Part shown: positions 6,103-14,631 of the stretch, piece by piece
Layout: the number at the start of each line of letters is the position of its first letter
Position numbering within the stretch: position 1 is the stretch's first letter
From: Oscillospiraceae bacterium
GTDB taxonomy: Bacteria; Bacillota; Clostridia; Oscillospirales; Oscillospiraceae
DNA: 41,553 nucleotides
Direction: 5' to 3'
NCBI GenBank assembly: GCA_017440925.1
Contig: JAFSAP010000010.1
Location: 1 to 41,553 of the forward strand
The notes under the pieces: generated by a model
What the model was told of the DNA's origin: nothing
Databases searched by the model: none
Seen by the model: the letters and a program-made list of their open reading frames with translations, nothing else
Translations under genes and position numbers: made by a program

Positions 6103-8049
6103 TTAGGTGCGTTTAAACTGTTTTTCCAGCTGTTTCTTGCTCAGAGTTACGCAGATGGGTCTGCCATGGGGACAGTATTTCAGCTCTTCCCGGGACATGA
6201 CTTCCTTAACGACTGCCAGAAGTTCTGCTTCGTCATTTTTCCAGCCGGCCTTGATAGCGGCCTTGCAGGCCACGGTATGCAGCAGTTCATCCCGGACGGT
6301 ATCCTTGCTTTCCCGGCGGCCGGAGAGCAAGTCGGAAGCCAGAGCTTCCAATGCATTTGCAGCAGCATCTGGATTCAGATCCATGGGGATCTGCCGCAGA
6401 AGAACAGTATTTTCGCCAAATTCTTCCACTGCAAAGCCCAGTTCTTCCAGCATTGCAGCATTACTCAGCAATTCTGCAGCAGCAGAGGGAGACAACCGGA
6501 CGGGAACGGGGGTCAGCAGGGTCTGGGCAGAAATGGCCTCCTGGTTGGCTTTCAGTTTTTCAAAGAGGATCCGCTCGTGGGCGGCGTGCTTGTCAATGAG
6601 AAATGCTTCTTCACCCTGCTCCACGATGATATAGCTGTTGTACAGTTCACCTACCATACGCCAGGGGATCTCCTTGGGCATGGGCAGTTCTTCCTGTACC
6701 ATTTCCGGTTCGGGAAGGGAGGGCTTGGCAGCGGCGGGCACAGGCCTCCGCTCTACGGTGGATACAGGGATGGCAGCTTCTTGTACACCGGGAACCATGA
6801 CGAATTCCCGCAGGGGCATGTTGGATGGACGCTCGATTTTCCGGAGCGTGGCGGCAGCAGCCTCTTTTTTCGGCTGAGGGGCATCTTTCAGCGCAGTGGA
6901 AAAGGTTTTGTATTCCTCCGGGGTCATGGTGCGGAAGAAATTTTCCTTTTTGGGAGCAGCGGCCTTGGGTGCAGCTGCAACAGGGGGGACAGTTTTTTCT
7001 TCCTTCAGGGGAGGCGGTGCGACGCTAGCGGCCTGGGCTTTGAACTGCACTTGCGGCCGGTCTGTCTGCTTGTTGAGGGCCCCCAGAACACCGTAGTGAA
7101 CACAGTCAAAGACCGCCTTTTCTGACAGGAACTTTACTTCCGTTTTGGCTGGGTGCACATTCACATCCACCGTATTGGCAGGCAGTGTCAGATGCAGCAC
7201 GCAGGCGGGGAATTTGCCCACCATGATCTGATTCCGGTAGGCTTCCTCCAGTGCGGAGATCAGCAGTTTGGACTTGACCGGGCGGTTATTGACAAAAAAG
7301 GTTTGCAAAGACCGGCTGGGGCGGGCGTCTGTGGGTCTGGAAACGTAACCTGTGAGGCTGTAGCTTTCCCAACGGCTTTCCACCTTCACCATCCGGGCGC
7401 AGTCCCGGCCGTAAACGCAGTAGACGGCTGCTTCCAGTCCGCCCTTTCCGGGGGTGGACAGAACCTGCTTGCCATCCCGCAGAAACTGGAAGGATACTTC
7501 CGGATGGGCCAGAGCCTGCAGCTGTACGGCGGCAGCTACCCGGCCGCCTTCCACGGTGTCGGATTTCATGAATTTCATGCGGGCAGGGGTATTGAAAAAC
7601 AGATCCCTTACCACAATGGTGGTGCCGTCGGGACAGCCTACTTCGGATTCGTCCCTGATTTCTCCGGCTTCCAGCAGCAGGCTGGTGCCGGTGAGACTGC
7701 CGGGGGTCTTTGTCATCAGTTCGATGCGGCTGACGGAGGCGATGGCAGCCAGTGCTTCTCCCCGGAAACCCATGGTGCCGATGGCGGAAAGATCCTCGGC
7801 GGTGCGCAGTTTGGAAGTAGCGTGGCGCTTAAAGGCTGTCCGGGCATCCTCGGGAAGCATGCCGCAGCCGTTGTCGGTGACACGCAGGAAGGTCATGCCC
7901 CCATCCCGGATCTCTATGGTGACCTTGGAGGCACCGGCATCCACCGCATTTTCCAGCAGTTCCTTGACAACGGAGGCAGGACGTTCTACCACCTCGCCGG
8001 CGGCGATCAAATTGGCAATATGGGGAGATAGCTGAATGATTTTGGGCAT
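6103..8049 (-). CDS. mutL: DNA mismatch repair protein MutL
   Basis: MutL links MutS mismatch recognition to strand incision. The 648-residue protein has an N-terminal GHKL ATPase: ENAVDAGAS, DNGCGM, the KRHATSKL motif and TMGFRGEAL. A transducer region contains NTPARMKFMKS and VNNRPVKS, followed by VDVNVHPAKTEVKF. A Pro/Ala/Glu-rich linker covers about residues 340-450. The C-terminal dimerisation and endonuclease domain carries DKHAAHERILFE (D486), the DQHAxxExxxxE-type metal motif, plus ACKAAI and CPHGRP (C626). The endonuclease is therefore predicted to be active, as expected for a bacterium without MutH. It lies 4 bp downstream of the CPBP protease gene in the miaB-mutS operon. Confidence 0.97.
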   Translation of the reverse strand: MPKIIQLSPHIANLIAAGEVVERPASVVKELLENAVDAGASKVTIEIRDGGMTFLRVTDNGCGMLPEDARTAFKRHATSKLRTAEDLSAIGTMGFRGEALAAIASVSRIELMTKTPGSLTGTSLLLEAGEIRDESEVGCPDGTTIVVRDLFFNTPARMKFMKSDTVEGGRVAAAVQLQALAHPEVSFQFLRDGKQVLSTPGKGGLEAAVYCVYGRDCARMVKVESRWESYSLTGYVSRPTDARPSRSLQTFFVNNRPVKSKLLISALEEAYRNQIMVGKFPACVLHLTLPANTVDVNVHPAKTEVKFLSEKAVFDCVHYGVLGALNKQTDRPQVQFKAQAASVAPPPLKEEKTVPPVAAAPKAAAPKKENFFRTMTPEEYKTFSTALKDAPQPKKEAAAATLRKIERPSNMPLREFVMVPGVQEAAIPVSTVERRPVPAAAKPSLPEPEMVQEELPMPKEIPWRMVGELYNSYIIVEQGEEAFLIDKHAAHERILFEKLKANQEAISAQTLLTPVPVRLSPSAAAELLSNAAMLEELGFAVEEFGENTVLLRQIPMDLNPDAAANALEALASDLLSGRRESKDTVRDELLHTVACKAAIKAGWKNDEAELLAVVKEVMSREELKYCPHGRPICVTLSKKQLEKQFKRT

Positions 8050-8053
8050 ATGG

Positions 8054-8752
8054 TTACCTCAGACCGCGGATGGTCGTGAAATTGATGGCGGCGTGGATCA
8101 CGATGGGTGCAAAGATGGTGTCGCCCCGGACATAGCTCCAGGCAAGGCACAGTCCTGCGGGAAGATACTGCAGGAATGCCATCAGAAGTTCCAGCGGAGA
8201 ATAGGTGCCGATGTAGCCGATAATGTGGATAATGGCAAATACCAGAATGGAAACAATGTAGGCAGCCAGGCGGCTCTTTCCATAGAGATTCCGGAAAACC
8301 AGGCCACGGTACATACATTCCTCAAAGGGCGGCACCAGAATGACGGTACCGATGAACATGAGGAAGTAGTTGCTGTGTTTCATTGCGCCAATGGCCTCGT
8401 CGTTGTAGTTGGTAAAACCTGGTACCAGGAGGCCCACCAGCCAGTTCACAAGCCAGCTGCAGGCATAGTAGGCAACGAAGCCCAGAATCACGGCTTCACA
8501 GAAGTTTAGGGGGTGTTGGGTGACTTGCCTGCCGCTGCGCCCCAGAAAATCGTGGAAGATCAGGAGCATGGCCATAAAATTGATAAGGTAAAATACGAAA
8601 TTCAGTTCTGCTTCCGACAGGCTGTTTCCAAGCTGCCGGTTGCACCAGTGGAGAAAACTGGGCAGGGCCAGGAACTGCACAGCAAGGTACACTGCGGCGG
8701 CAATGGTTTCGCTGCTGGATAAATAACTGCTGATACTGCGATTTCTACTCAT
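8054..8752 (-). CDS. CPBP family intramembrane metalloprotease
   Basis: This is a 232-residue multi-spanning protein of the CPBP (CAAX protease/bacteriocin-processing, Abi) family. The motifs are PPFEECMYRGLVF (E144, E145, R149), VFAIIHIIGY (H176) and a C-terminal PIVIHAAINF. These carry the conserved glutamates and histidines of the glutamic-type intramembrane protease site. Six to seven hydrophobic segments are visible. It lies 6 bp after mutS and 4 bp before mutL, so it must share their transcript. In other bacteria the family processes prenylated or small peptides, or confers bacteriocin self-immunity. The substrate here is unknown, and its location in a mismatch-repair operon does not by itself imply a repair role. 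Confidence 0.92.
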   Translation of the reverse strand: MSRNRSISSYLSSSETIAAAVYLAVQFLALPSFLHWCNRQLGNSLSEAELNFVFYLINFMAMLLIFHDFLGRSGRQVTQHPLNFCEAVILGFVAYYACSWLVNWLVGLLVPGFTNYNDEAIGAMKHSNYFLMFIGTVILVPPFEECMYRGLVFRNLYGKSRLAAYIVSILVFAIIHIIGYIGTYSPLELLMAFLQYLPAGLCLAWSYVRGDTIFAPIVIHAAINFTTIRGLR

Positions 8753-8758
8753 AACAAA

Positions 8759-11371
8759 TCAATCCAATAGTTTTTTCAGTTTGTAAAGCTCATTCATAGC
8801 TTCAATGGGGGTCAGAGTTTCCACGGTAATGGCACCGAGGGCGGCGATCACCTGCTGACCCGTCAGATCCAGCATACTCAGCTGATCCTCCGGTTCCTTT
8901 GCCGGGGCGGGAGTATGCACAGCACCTTCGGATTCCAGTTCTGCCAGAATTTCCCGGGCCCGGTTGATGACCACATTGGGGATACCTGCCAGCTTGGCGA
9001 CTTCGATACCGTAGCTGTCATCAGTGGCGCCGGGAACGATTTTGCGCAGGAAGATCATCTGATCGCCCCGCTTTTTCACGGCGATATTGTAGTTTTTTAC
9101 ATTGGGCAGCTTGTCCTCCATGGAGGAAAGTTCATGGTAATGGGTGGCAAACAGTGTCTTGGCACCCAGACGTTTGGGACTGGCAGCATACTCCAGCACG
9201 GCCCGGGCAATGGCCATACCATCATAGGTGGAGGTTCCCCGGCCGATCTCATCCAGAATCAGCAGGGAACGGGAGGTGGCGTACTTCAGAATAGAGGCCA
9301 CTTCCGCCATTTCCACCATGAAGGTGGACTGGCCGGAGGCCAGGTCGTCGCTGGCGCCGATTCTGGTGAACACCCGGTCAACCAGACCGATCCTGGCGCT
9401 TCTTGCCGGGACAAAAGAACCCATCTGCGCCATCAGCACGATCAGGGCAACCTGGCGCATGTAGGTGGATTTACCGGCCATGTTGGGGCCGGTGATGATG
9501 CTCACCTGGTGGGCTTCGCTGCCCAGATGGGTGTCATTGGGTACAAACAGGGAATCCTTCAGCATGGCTTCCACCACGGGGTGGCGGCCGTCGGTGATGG
9601 AAATTTCCTGTCCCAATGTAATTTCGGGACGGCAGTAGCCCCGCTGAACGGCTACAGCAGCCAGAGAGCACAGGGCATCGGCAGCAGCCACGGCAGCTGC
9701 AGTTTGCTGGACCCGGGCAGCCTGCTTTGCCAGGTGTTCCCGAAGTGCAGTAAAAATCTGATATTCCAGGGCAGTCAGCCGGTCTTTGGCGGTGAGCACC
9801 TGGGTTTCCAGCTCCTTCAGTTCTTGGGTGATGTAACGCTCACAGTTGGCAAGAGTCTGCTTGCGGATATAGTTACCCGGCACCTGATCCATAAAGGATT
9901 TGGAAACTTCAATATAGTAGCCGAATACCCGGTTGAAGCCAACCTTCAGCGTACGGATGCCAGTCTTTTCCCGCTCGCTGGCTTCAATGGCGGCAATGGT
10001 TCCGCTGCCGCCGTCCATAATGTCCCGCAGACGGTCGGCATCTGCATTGGCACCGGGACGGATGATGCCGCCCTCCCGGACGGTGAGGGGTGGCTCGTCC
10101 ACAATGGTATTTTCAATGAGGTCAGCACAGTCCGTCAGTGGATCAATGGCCTGTTCCAGGCGGCGCAGCAGAGGAGATTCACACTGGCACAGCTGCCGCT
10201 TCACTTCCGGCAGAGCCCGGAAGCCCCGGGCAAGGCCCAGAAGATCCCGGCAGTTGACAGTGCCGGTGACGATCCGGGTCATAACCCGCTCCAGGTCAGT
10301 GACATCCTTCAGTGCTTCTTCCAGTTCACCCCGGATGATGACACTGCTGACCAGGTCTTCCACAGCACCATGGCGGCGGGTGATCTCGGCAGCATCCAGC
10401 AGAGGCTTTTCCAGCCAGCTGCGGAGCATTCTTCCACCCATGGCGGTGTGGGTCTTGTCCAGAACCCAGAGCAGGGTGCCTTTTTTCTCCTTGGAGCGCA
10501 TGGTTTCTGTCAGTTCCAGATTCCGCCGGGCATCCAGATCCAGCTCCATGAACTTTCCGGTGGTATAGTATTGAAGTTCCCGGATATGGGCAAGGTCATT
10601 CTTTTGAATAAACAGCAGCTGTTTCAGCAGGCTTCCGGCGCAGATCACAGCGGCGCTCATGCCGGCCAATCCCAGCCCTGCCAGAGTGCTGTTAAAATGG
10701 GATTCCAGGGTTGCTTCTGCGGTTTCCAGCCGGAAATCCTCCCGTTTTCCCTCGTTGACGCAGCAACTTAAACGGCGGAAAATGGCATCTTCAATAGGCT
10801 CAGCATCCACACCGGCACCATAGCGGATGATCTCGCTGGGCGCAAAGCGGCCCAGTTCCGAGGCAACGCTCTGGGGATCGGAGCACACGGTGACAAAAAA
10901 GGCACCGGTGGAAACGTCACAGAAGGAAAGACCGTATTTTCCGCCTTCGCCATAAATACAGCCGATGTAGTTGTTCCGGCTCTCGTCCAGCATGCAGCTT
11001 TCGGTGACGGTTCCGGGCGTGACAATCCGGGTGATCTCCCGCTCCACCAGTCCCTTGGTCAACGCAGGATCCGTCATCTGCTCACAGATGGCAACTTTGT
11101 ATCCCTTCTGCACCAGCCGGGCAATATAGGAGTCCACACTGTGGTAGGGAACGCCGCACATAGGGGTCTGCTCTTCCTTGGGCTTGCCCCGGTCCCGGGT
11201 AGTCAGGGTCAGATCCAGTTCCCGGGCGGCAAGCTTTGCGTCCTCGTCAAACATCTCATAGAAGTCGCCCAGTCGGAAAAACAGGATGCAGTCCTGGTTT
11301 TGCTCCTTAATATCGTGGTACTGACGCTGCATGGGGGTCAGTTCTTTGGTATCTTTTGCAGGTTTTGCCAT
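8759..11371 (-). CDS. mutS: DNA mismatch repair protein MutS
   Basis: This is an 870-residue MutS1 that binds mismatches and small loops as a clamp and recruits MutL. The N-terminal mismatch-binding domain has LFFRLGDFYEMFDEDA (the Phe-x-Glu wedge). The core and clamp domains follow. The C-terminal ABC ATPase has the Walker A GPNMAGKSTYMRQ near residue 626, FTRIGASDDLASGQSTFMVE and the Walker B ILDEIGRGTSTYDG, then FATHYHEL. The tail ends in the short helix-turn-helix dimerisation segment (MNELYKLKKLLD). The ATG at 11371 follows AAAGAGG. It begins 25 bp after miaB ends. Length and motifs match the orthologue. Confidence 0.98.
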   Translation of the reverse strand: MAKPAKDTKELTPMQRQYHDIKEQNQDCILFFRLGDFYEMFDEDAKLAARELDLTLTTRDRGKPKEEQTPMCGVPYHSVDSYIARLVQKGYKVAICEQMTDPALTKGLVEREITRIVTPGTVTESCMLDESRNNYIGCIYGEGGKYGLSFCDVSTGAFFVTVCSDPQSVASELGRFAPSEIIRYGAGVDAEPIEDAIFRRLSCCVNEGKREDFRLETAEATLESHFNSTLAGLGLAGMSAAVICAGSLLKQLLFIQKNDLAHIRELQYYTTGKFMELDLDARRNLELTETMRSKEKKGTLLWVLDKTHTAMGGRMLRSWLEKPLLDAAEITRRHGAVEDLVSSVIIRGELEEALKDVTDLERVMTRIVTGTVNCRDLLGLARGFRALPEVKRQLCQCESPLLRRLEQAIDPLTDCADLIENTIVDEPPLTVREGGIIRPGANADADRLRDIMDGGSGTIAAIEASEREKTGIRTLKVGFNRVFGYYIEVSKSFMDQVPGNYIRKQTLANCERYITQELKELETQVLTAKDRLTALEYQIFTALREHLAKQAARVQQTAAAVAAADALCSLAAVAVQRGYCRPEITLGQEISITDGRHPVVEAMLKDSLFVPNDTHLGSEAHQVSIITGPNMAGKSTYMRQVALIVLMAQMGSFVPARSARIGLVDRVFTRIGASDDLASGQSTFMVEMAEVASILKYATSRSLLILDEIGRGTSTYDGMAIARAVLEYAASPKRLGAKTLFATHYHELSSMEDKLPNVKNYNIAVKKRGDQMIFLRKIVPGATDDSYGIEVAKLAGIPNVVINRAREILAELESEGAVHTPAPAKEPEDQLSMLDLTGQQVIAALGAITVETLTPIEAMNELYKLKKLLD

Positions 11372-11395
11372 TGGCGTAACCTCTTTCTTTTGATT

Positions 11396-12796
11396 TTACA
11401 GTTTGCCGGTAAGGCTCCAGGTGGTGGCACCGGTGATGGTCAGCATCTGGTAAGTGCCGATGAGACTGTCGCATCCTTCAAAACGGACCAGACGTCCGCC
11501 CTCTGTCCGGGCGGTCAGCATCTCTTTGTCTCTGCCGTCTACCAGGCAGCGCAGCCGCTTGCCGGTATAAGCCTCGTGAATCTGCTCGGAAATGGAATTC
11601 TGCACAGCGCAGAGCTTGTCGAACCGGCGGTTCTTCTCCTCCTTGGGGGTGGGATCCTCCATGGAAGCGGCAGGGGTGCCGGTTCTGGGGGAGAAGATGA
11701 AGGTGAACAGGGCATCATAATGAACCTGCTGAATGAGGCTGATGGTCTCTTCAAATTCTTCTTCCGTTTCGCCGGGGAAACCGACAATCACGTCGGAAGT
11801 CAGTACCAGATCGGGCATGACAGATTTCGCATAGCGAACCTTTTCCAGATAGGTTTCCCGGTCATAGTGCCGGTTCATGGCTTTCAGCACCCGGGAGGAA
11901 CCGGACTGGAAGGGAAGGTGCAGCTGCTTGGCAATTTTATCGTACTTTGCCATTGTGTCAAAGAGCTTGGTGCTGGCATCTTTGGGATGGCTGGTCATGA
12001 ACCGGATGAGGAAATCGCCGGGGAGCGCTGCAATGGCAGAGAGCAGGTCTGCAAAGTCCATGCCGGATTTCAGATCATTGCCATAGGAGTTGACATTCTG
12101 GCCCAGCAGGGTGATCTCCCTGGCTCCGTTTTCAATCAGTTCCCGGCATTCTCTCAGGATATCCTCTGGCTGACGGCTCCGCTCCCGGCCCCGGACATAG
12201 GGAACGATGCAGTAGGTGCAGAAATTGTTGCAGCCGTACATAATGGAAACCCAGGCTTTCAGCTGGGAATCCCGAACCTGGGGAATGCCTTCGGCAATAG
12301 AGCCGGGCTCATCGGTGACATAGAACTGCCGCTTTTTCCGGGTCAGTACATTGAAAAGGATCTCCGGGAACTGCCACAGGTGGTGGGTGGAGAACACGCC
12401 GTCCACATGGGGATAGCTTTTCTTGATCCGGTCACTTACCTTGGTTTCGCCGGCCATGCAGCCGCAGAGGAAAATTTTCTGTTCGGGATGGCGGCGCTTG
12501 GTGTGGGTCAGGGCACCCAGGTTGCCGAAAACGCGCTGTTCTGCATGTTCCCGGATGGCGCAGGTGTTCATCACCACAACGTCAGCGCCTTCGGCTTCCT
12601 TGACGATGGAGTAGCCGCTCTGGGTCAAGTACCCCCGGATCTTTTCGGAATCGGCTTCATTCTGCTGGCAGCCGTAGGTTTCGACATAAGCGGTGGGGGT
12701 TCGGCCTTCGGCGCACCACAGGGCGGCGATTTTATCACAATAGGCAAACTGGGCTTCCAGCTGGGCCTGAGAAATTATGGTTGTTTTGGTATTCAT
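11396..12796 (-). CDS. miaB: tRNA-2-methylthio-N6-dimethylallyladenosine synthase MiaB
   Basis: MiaB is a radical-SAM methylthiotransferase that adds the 2-methylthio group to i6A37 made by MiaA. In the 466-residue protein, the N-terminal MTTase domain (YVETYGCQQNEADSEKI, VVMNTCAIREHAEQRVFGNL, GCMA) binds an auxiliary 4Fe-4S cluster. The radical-SAM core has YGCNNFCTYCIVPYVRGRER (CxxxCxxC near residues 188-195), and a C-terminal TRAM domain binds tRNA. The start at 12796 was chosen because GGAGGA lies 7 bases before it. A longer frame would add 15 poorly conserved residues. miaB-mutS-mutL is a common clostridial order, placing both A37-modifying enzymes in nearby operons. Confidence 0.96.
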   Translation of the reverse strand: MNTKTTIISQAQLEAQFAYCDKIAALWCAEGRTPTAYVETYGCQQNEADSEKIRGYLTQSGYSIVKEAEGADVVVMNTCAIREHAEQRVFGNLGALTHTKRRHPEQKIFLCGCMAGETKVSDRIKKSYPHVDGVFSTHHLWQFPEILFNVLTRKKRQFYVTDEPGSIAEGIPQVRDSQLKAWVSIMYGCNNFCTYCIVPYVRGRERSRQPEDILRECRELIENGAREITLLGQNVNSYGNDLKSGMDFADLLSAIAALPGDFLIRFMTSHPKDASTKLFDTMAKYDKIAKQLHLPFQSGSSRVLKAMNRHYDRETYLEKVRYAKSVMPDLVLTSDVIVGFPGETEEEFEETISLIQQVHYDALFTFIFSPRTGTPAASMEDPTPKEEKNRRFDKLCAVQNSISEQIHEAYTGKRLRCLVDGRDKEMLTARTEGGRLVRFEGCDSLIGTYQMLTITGATTWSLTGKL

Positions 12797-12831
12797 GGGG
12801 AGTTCCTCCGGTAATAGTTTCTCAACTATAA

Positions 12832-12860
12832 ATAATAGCATTTTTTTTACGTGTTTTCAA
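12832..12860 (-). promoter_or_regulatory. Putative miaB-mutS-mutL operon promoter
   Basis: Minus strand TTGAAA (12855-12860), 17-base spacer, TATTAT (12832-12837), with a TGC extended -10 directly before the -10 box. The spacer is nearly all A. It lies about 36 bases upstream of the miaB start. Confidence 0.65.
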
Positions 12861-12964
12861 GGGCAAAGGGAAAGATAACAAGTCAATTCCGCCTGCATTT
12901 CAGAATGCATTCAGCTGTATATGCTATGATGCTGCAAATGTTTGTAAACAATCTGTTTCGAATC

Positions 12965-12993
12965 TTGCAATTAAAATTAAACCATGATAAACT
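12965..12993 (+). promoter_or_regulatory. Putative promoter of the parvulin foldase gene
   Basis: TTGCAA (12965-12970), 17-base spacer, TAAACT (12988-12993). A small hairpin TCCCC-GAAA-GGGGA follows at about 13009-13022, just before the ribosome binding site. The match to consensus is moderate. Confidence 0.5.
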
Positions 12994-13039
12994 GTTACAG
13001 TTAATTTAGTCCCCGAAAGGGGAGAAAGAGGAACGATCC

Positions 13040-14593
13040 ATGGAAAATGAAAAGAATCTGGAAGAGGTTCAGGAGGAAGTCATTCCTGCTGAGGAAACCG
13101 CTTCTGTTGAAGAGACTGCGCCTGTAGAGGAGGCTACACCTGCAGAGGAAGCCGTACCCGCAGAAGAAGCTGCACCTACCGAGGAAGCCGCACCTGCAGA
13201 AGAAGCTGCTCCCGCCGAGGAAGCCGCTCCTGCCGCAGAAACCGCACCCATCGGAGAAACGGCATCTGAAGAGCCCTGGGCAGAAAAGCCCTGGGAGCAG
13301 ACAAAAAAGGTAACGCCCGGCAAGCTGGCCCTGGTGATCGGTGCCATCGTTGTGGTGGCCGCTGTCATCGTTGCATTGCTGATGGGAGGAAAGGAGATTC
13401 CTCCTGCTGCAGATCCTGCACCTTCTGCACCTCCCGCAGTTTCTGAGGAAGCAACGGAGCCTGTTCCGACTATCCCTGCCGACGGAAATCCCGATGATGA
13501 GACCTGCAAGGGCACCTATACCGTTACCGACGAAGCGGTGAAAGCCGCGGCGGATACCGTGGTTGCCACCATCGGGGAACATGAACTGACCAATGCTCAG
13601 CTGCAGGTGTTTTACTGGATGCAGATCCAGAACTTCCTGTCCTCGGAATATGGCAGCTACATGCTCTATTATGGAATCCTGGATTATACCCAGCCTTTGG
13701 ATGTCCAGCTTTGTCCCATGGCAGAAAAAGGAACCTGGCAGCAGTTCTTCCTGAAAGAAGCGCTGACCACCTGGCGGAACTACTGCGCCCTTTCCGACAA
13801 GGCAAAGGAAGCAGAAATGAAGCTGTCCAAGGAAGAGAAGAAATATCTGGAAAATCTGGAAGAATCCCTGACAGCTGCCGCAGAGCAGTACAGCCTGGAA
13901 AGCGTTGAGGACTTCCTGAAGCTGCTGGTGGGCCCAGGTGCGGATCTGGAGGACTACAGATATTTCCAGGAGCTGCTGGGCTACGGCAACCTGTATTATG
14001 ATGCAGAGCATGCCAAGCTGACAGCAGATGCTGAGGAACTGGAAGCCTTCTATGCCGAGCATGAAAGCAGCTATGTGGAAAGCGGCATCACCAAAGAGGG
14101 GGATTATGTGAATGTGCGCCATGTCCTTTTTGTGCCTGAGGGTGGCACCACCGATGAAAACGGCAACACCACCTATTCGGATGCAGAGTGGGCAGCCTGC
14201 GAGGCAAAAGCCCAGGATGTCCTGAATGCCTGGACAAAGGGTGACCTCAGCGAGGAAAGTTTTGCAACCATGGCAGCAACCTATTCCCAGGATCCCGGCT
14301 CCCAGGCCAATGGCGGCCTGTACGAGAATGTGTACAAGGGCCAGATGGTGGAGGAATTTGAAAACTGGTGCTTCCATGAAAACCGGAAGCCCGGCCATTA
14401 CGGCATGGTCAAGACCTCCTATGGTTATCACCTGATGTACTTCATCAGCCGTACCCCCATCTGGGAGTACTATGCCCGGCAGGATCTTCTCACCGAAAAA
14501 TCCGGTGATTTGATGGAAACCATCGTGGCAGAATATCCCATGGAAGTGGATTACAGCGCCATCTCCCTGGGCTATGTGGATATGGCAGGTTAA
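13040..14593 (+). CDS. Membrane-anchored parvulin-type peptidylprolyl isomerase (PrsA/SurA-like)
   Basis: A 517-residue foldase expected to act outside the cytoplasmic membrane on exported proteins. An acidic cytoplasmic N-terminus of about 95 residues holds ten hexapeptide repeats of the AEEAAP type (residues 17-76). One membrane segment follows (about residues 96-116, LALVIGAIVVVAAVIVALLM). The SurA/PrsA-type helical region spans roughly residues 170-345, and the parvulin domain lies at about 353-460. Parvulin blocks are NVRHVLFVPEGG, ATYSQDPGSQANGGLYE, KGQMVEEFENWCF and GHYGMVKTSYGYHLMYF. Unlike PrsA it is not a lipoprotein, since no lipobox Cys precedes the mature part. The ATG follows GAAAGAGGAACG. 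It ends at a strong terminator shared with the convergent dus gene. Confidence 0.88.
   Translation: MENEKNLEEVQEEVIPAEETASVEETAPVEEATPAEEAVPAEEAAPTEEAAPAEEAAPAEEAAPAAETAPIGETASEEPWAEKPWEQTKKVTPGKLALVIGAIVVVAAVIVALLMGGKEIPPAADPAPSAPPAVSEEATEPVPTIPADGNPDDETCKGTYTVTDEAVKAAADTVVATIGEHELTNAQLQVFYWMQIQNFLSSEYGSYMLYYGILDYTQPLDVQLCPMAEKGTWQQFFLKEALTTWRNYCALSDKAKEAEMKLSKEEKKYLENLEESLTAAAEQYSLESVEDFLKLLVGPGADLEDYRYFQELLGYGNLYYDAEHAKLTADAEELEAFYAEHESSYVESGITKEGDYVNVRHVLFVPEGGTTDENGNTTYSDAEWAACEAKAQDVLNAWTKGDLSEESFATMAATYSQDPGSQANGGLYENVYKGQMVEEFENWCFHENRKPGHYGMVKTSYGYHLMYFISRTPIWEYYARQDLLTEKSGDLMETIVAEYPMEVDYSAISLGYVDMAG
13088..13267 (+). repeat. Tandem hexapeptide-coding repeat
   Basis: Ten consecutive 18-bp units encode variants of AEEAAP (AEETAS, VEETAP, VEEATP, AEEAVP, AEEAAP, TEEAAP, AEEAAP twice, AAETAP, IGETAS). 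Codons vary (GAG/GAA, GCC/GCT/GCA), so the protein pattern is kept better than the DNA. Copy number could vary between strains. Confidence 0.85.
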
Positions 14594-14601
14594 GTAAAAA
14601 C

Positions 14602-14629
14602 AAACCGCACCTCCCGGGAGGTGCGGTTT
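14602..14629. terminator. Bidirectional intrinsic terminator
   Basis: A perfect palindrome with arms AAACCGCACCTCCC and GGGAGGTGCGGTTT, with T runs on both strands. It lies between the foldase gene and the convergent dus gene and can serve both. Confidence 0.88.
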
Positions 14630-14631
14630 TC

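Noticed and set aside
8054-8752. Bacteriocin immunity system
   Set aside because: CPBP proteases can confer bacteriocin immunity, but there is no bacteriocin precursor, leader peptide or ABC exporter nearby.
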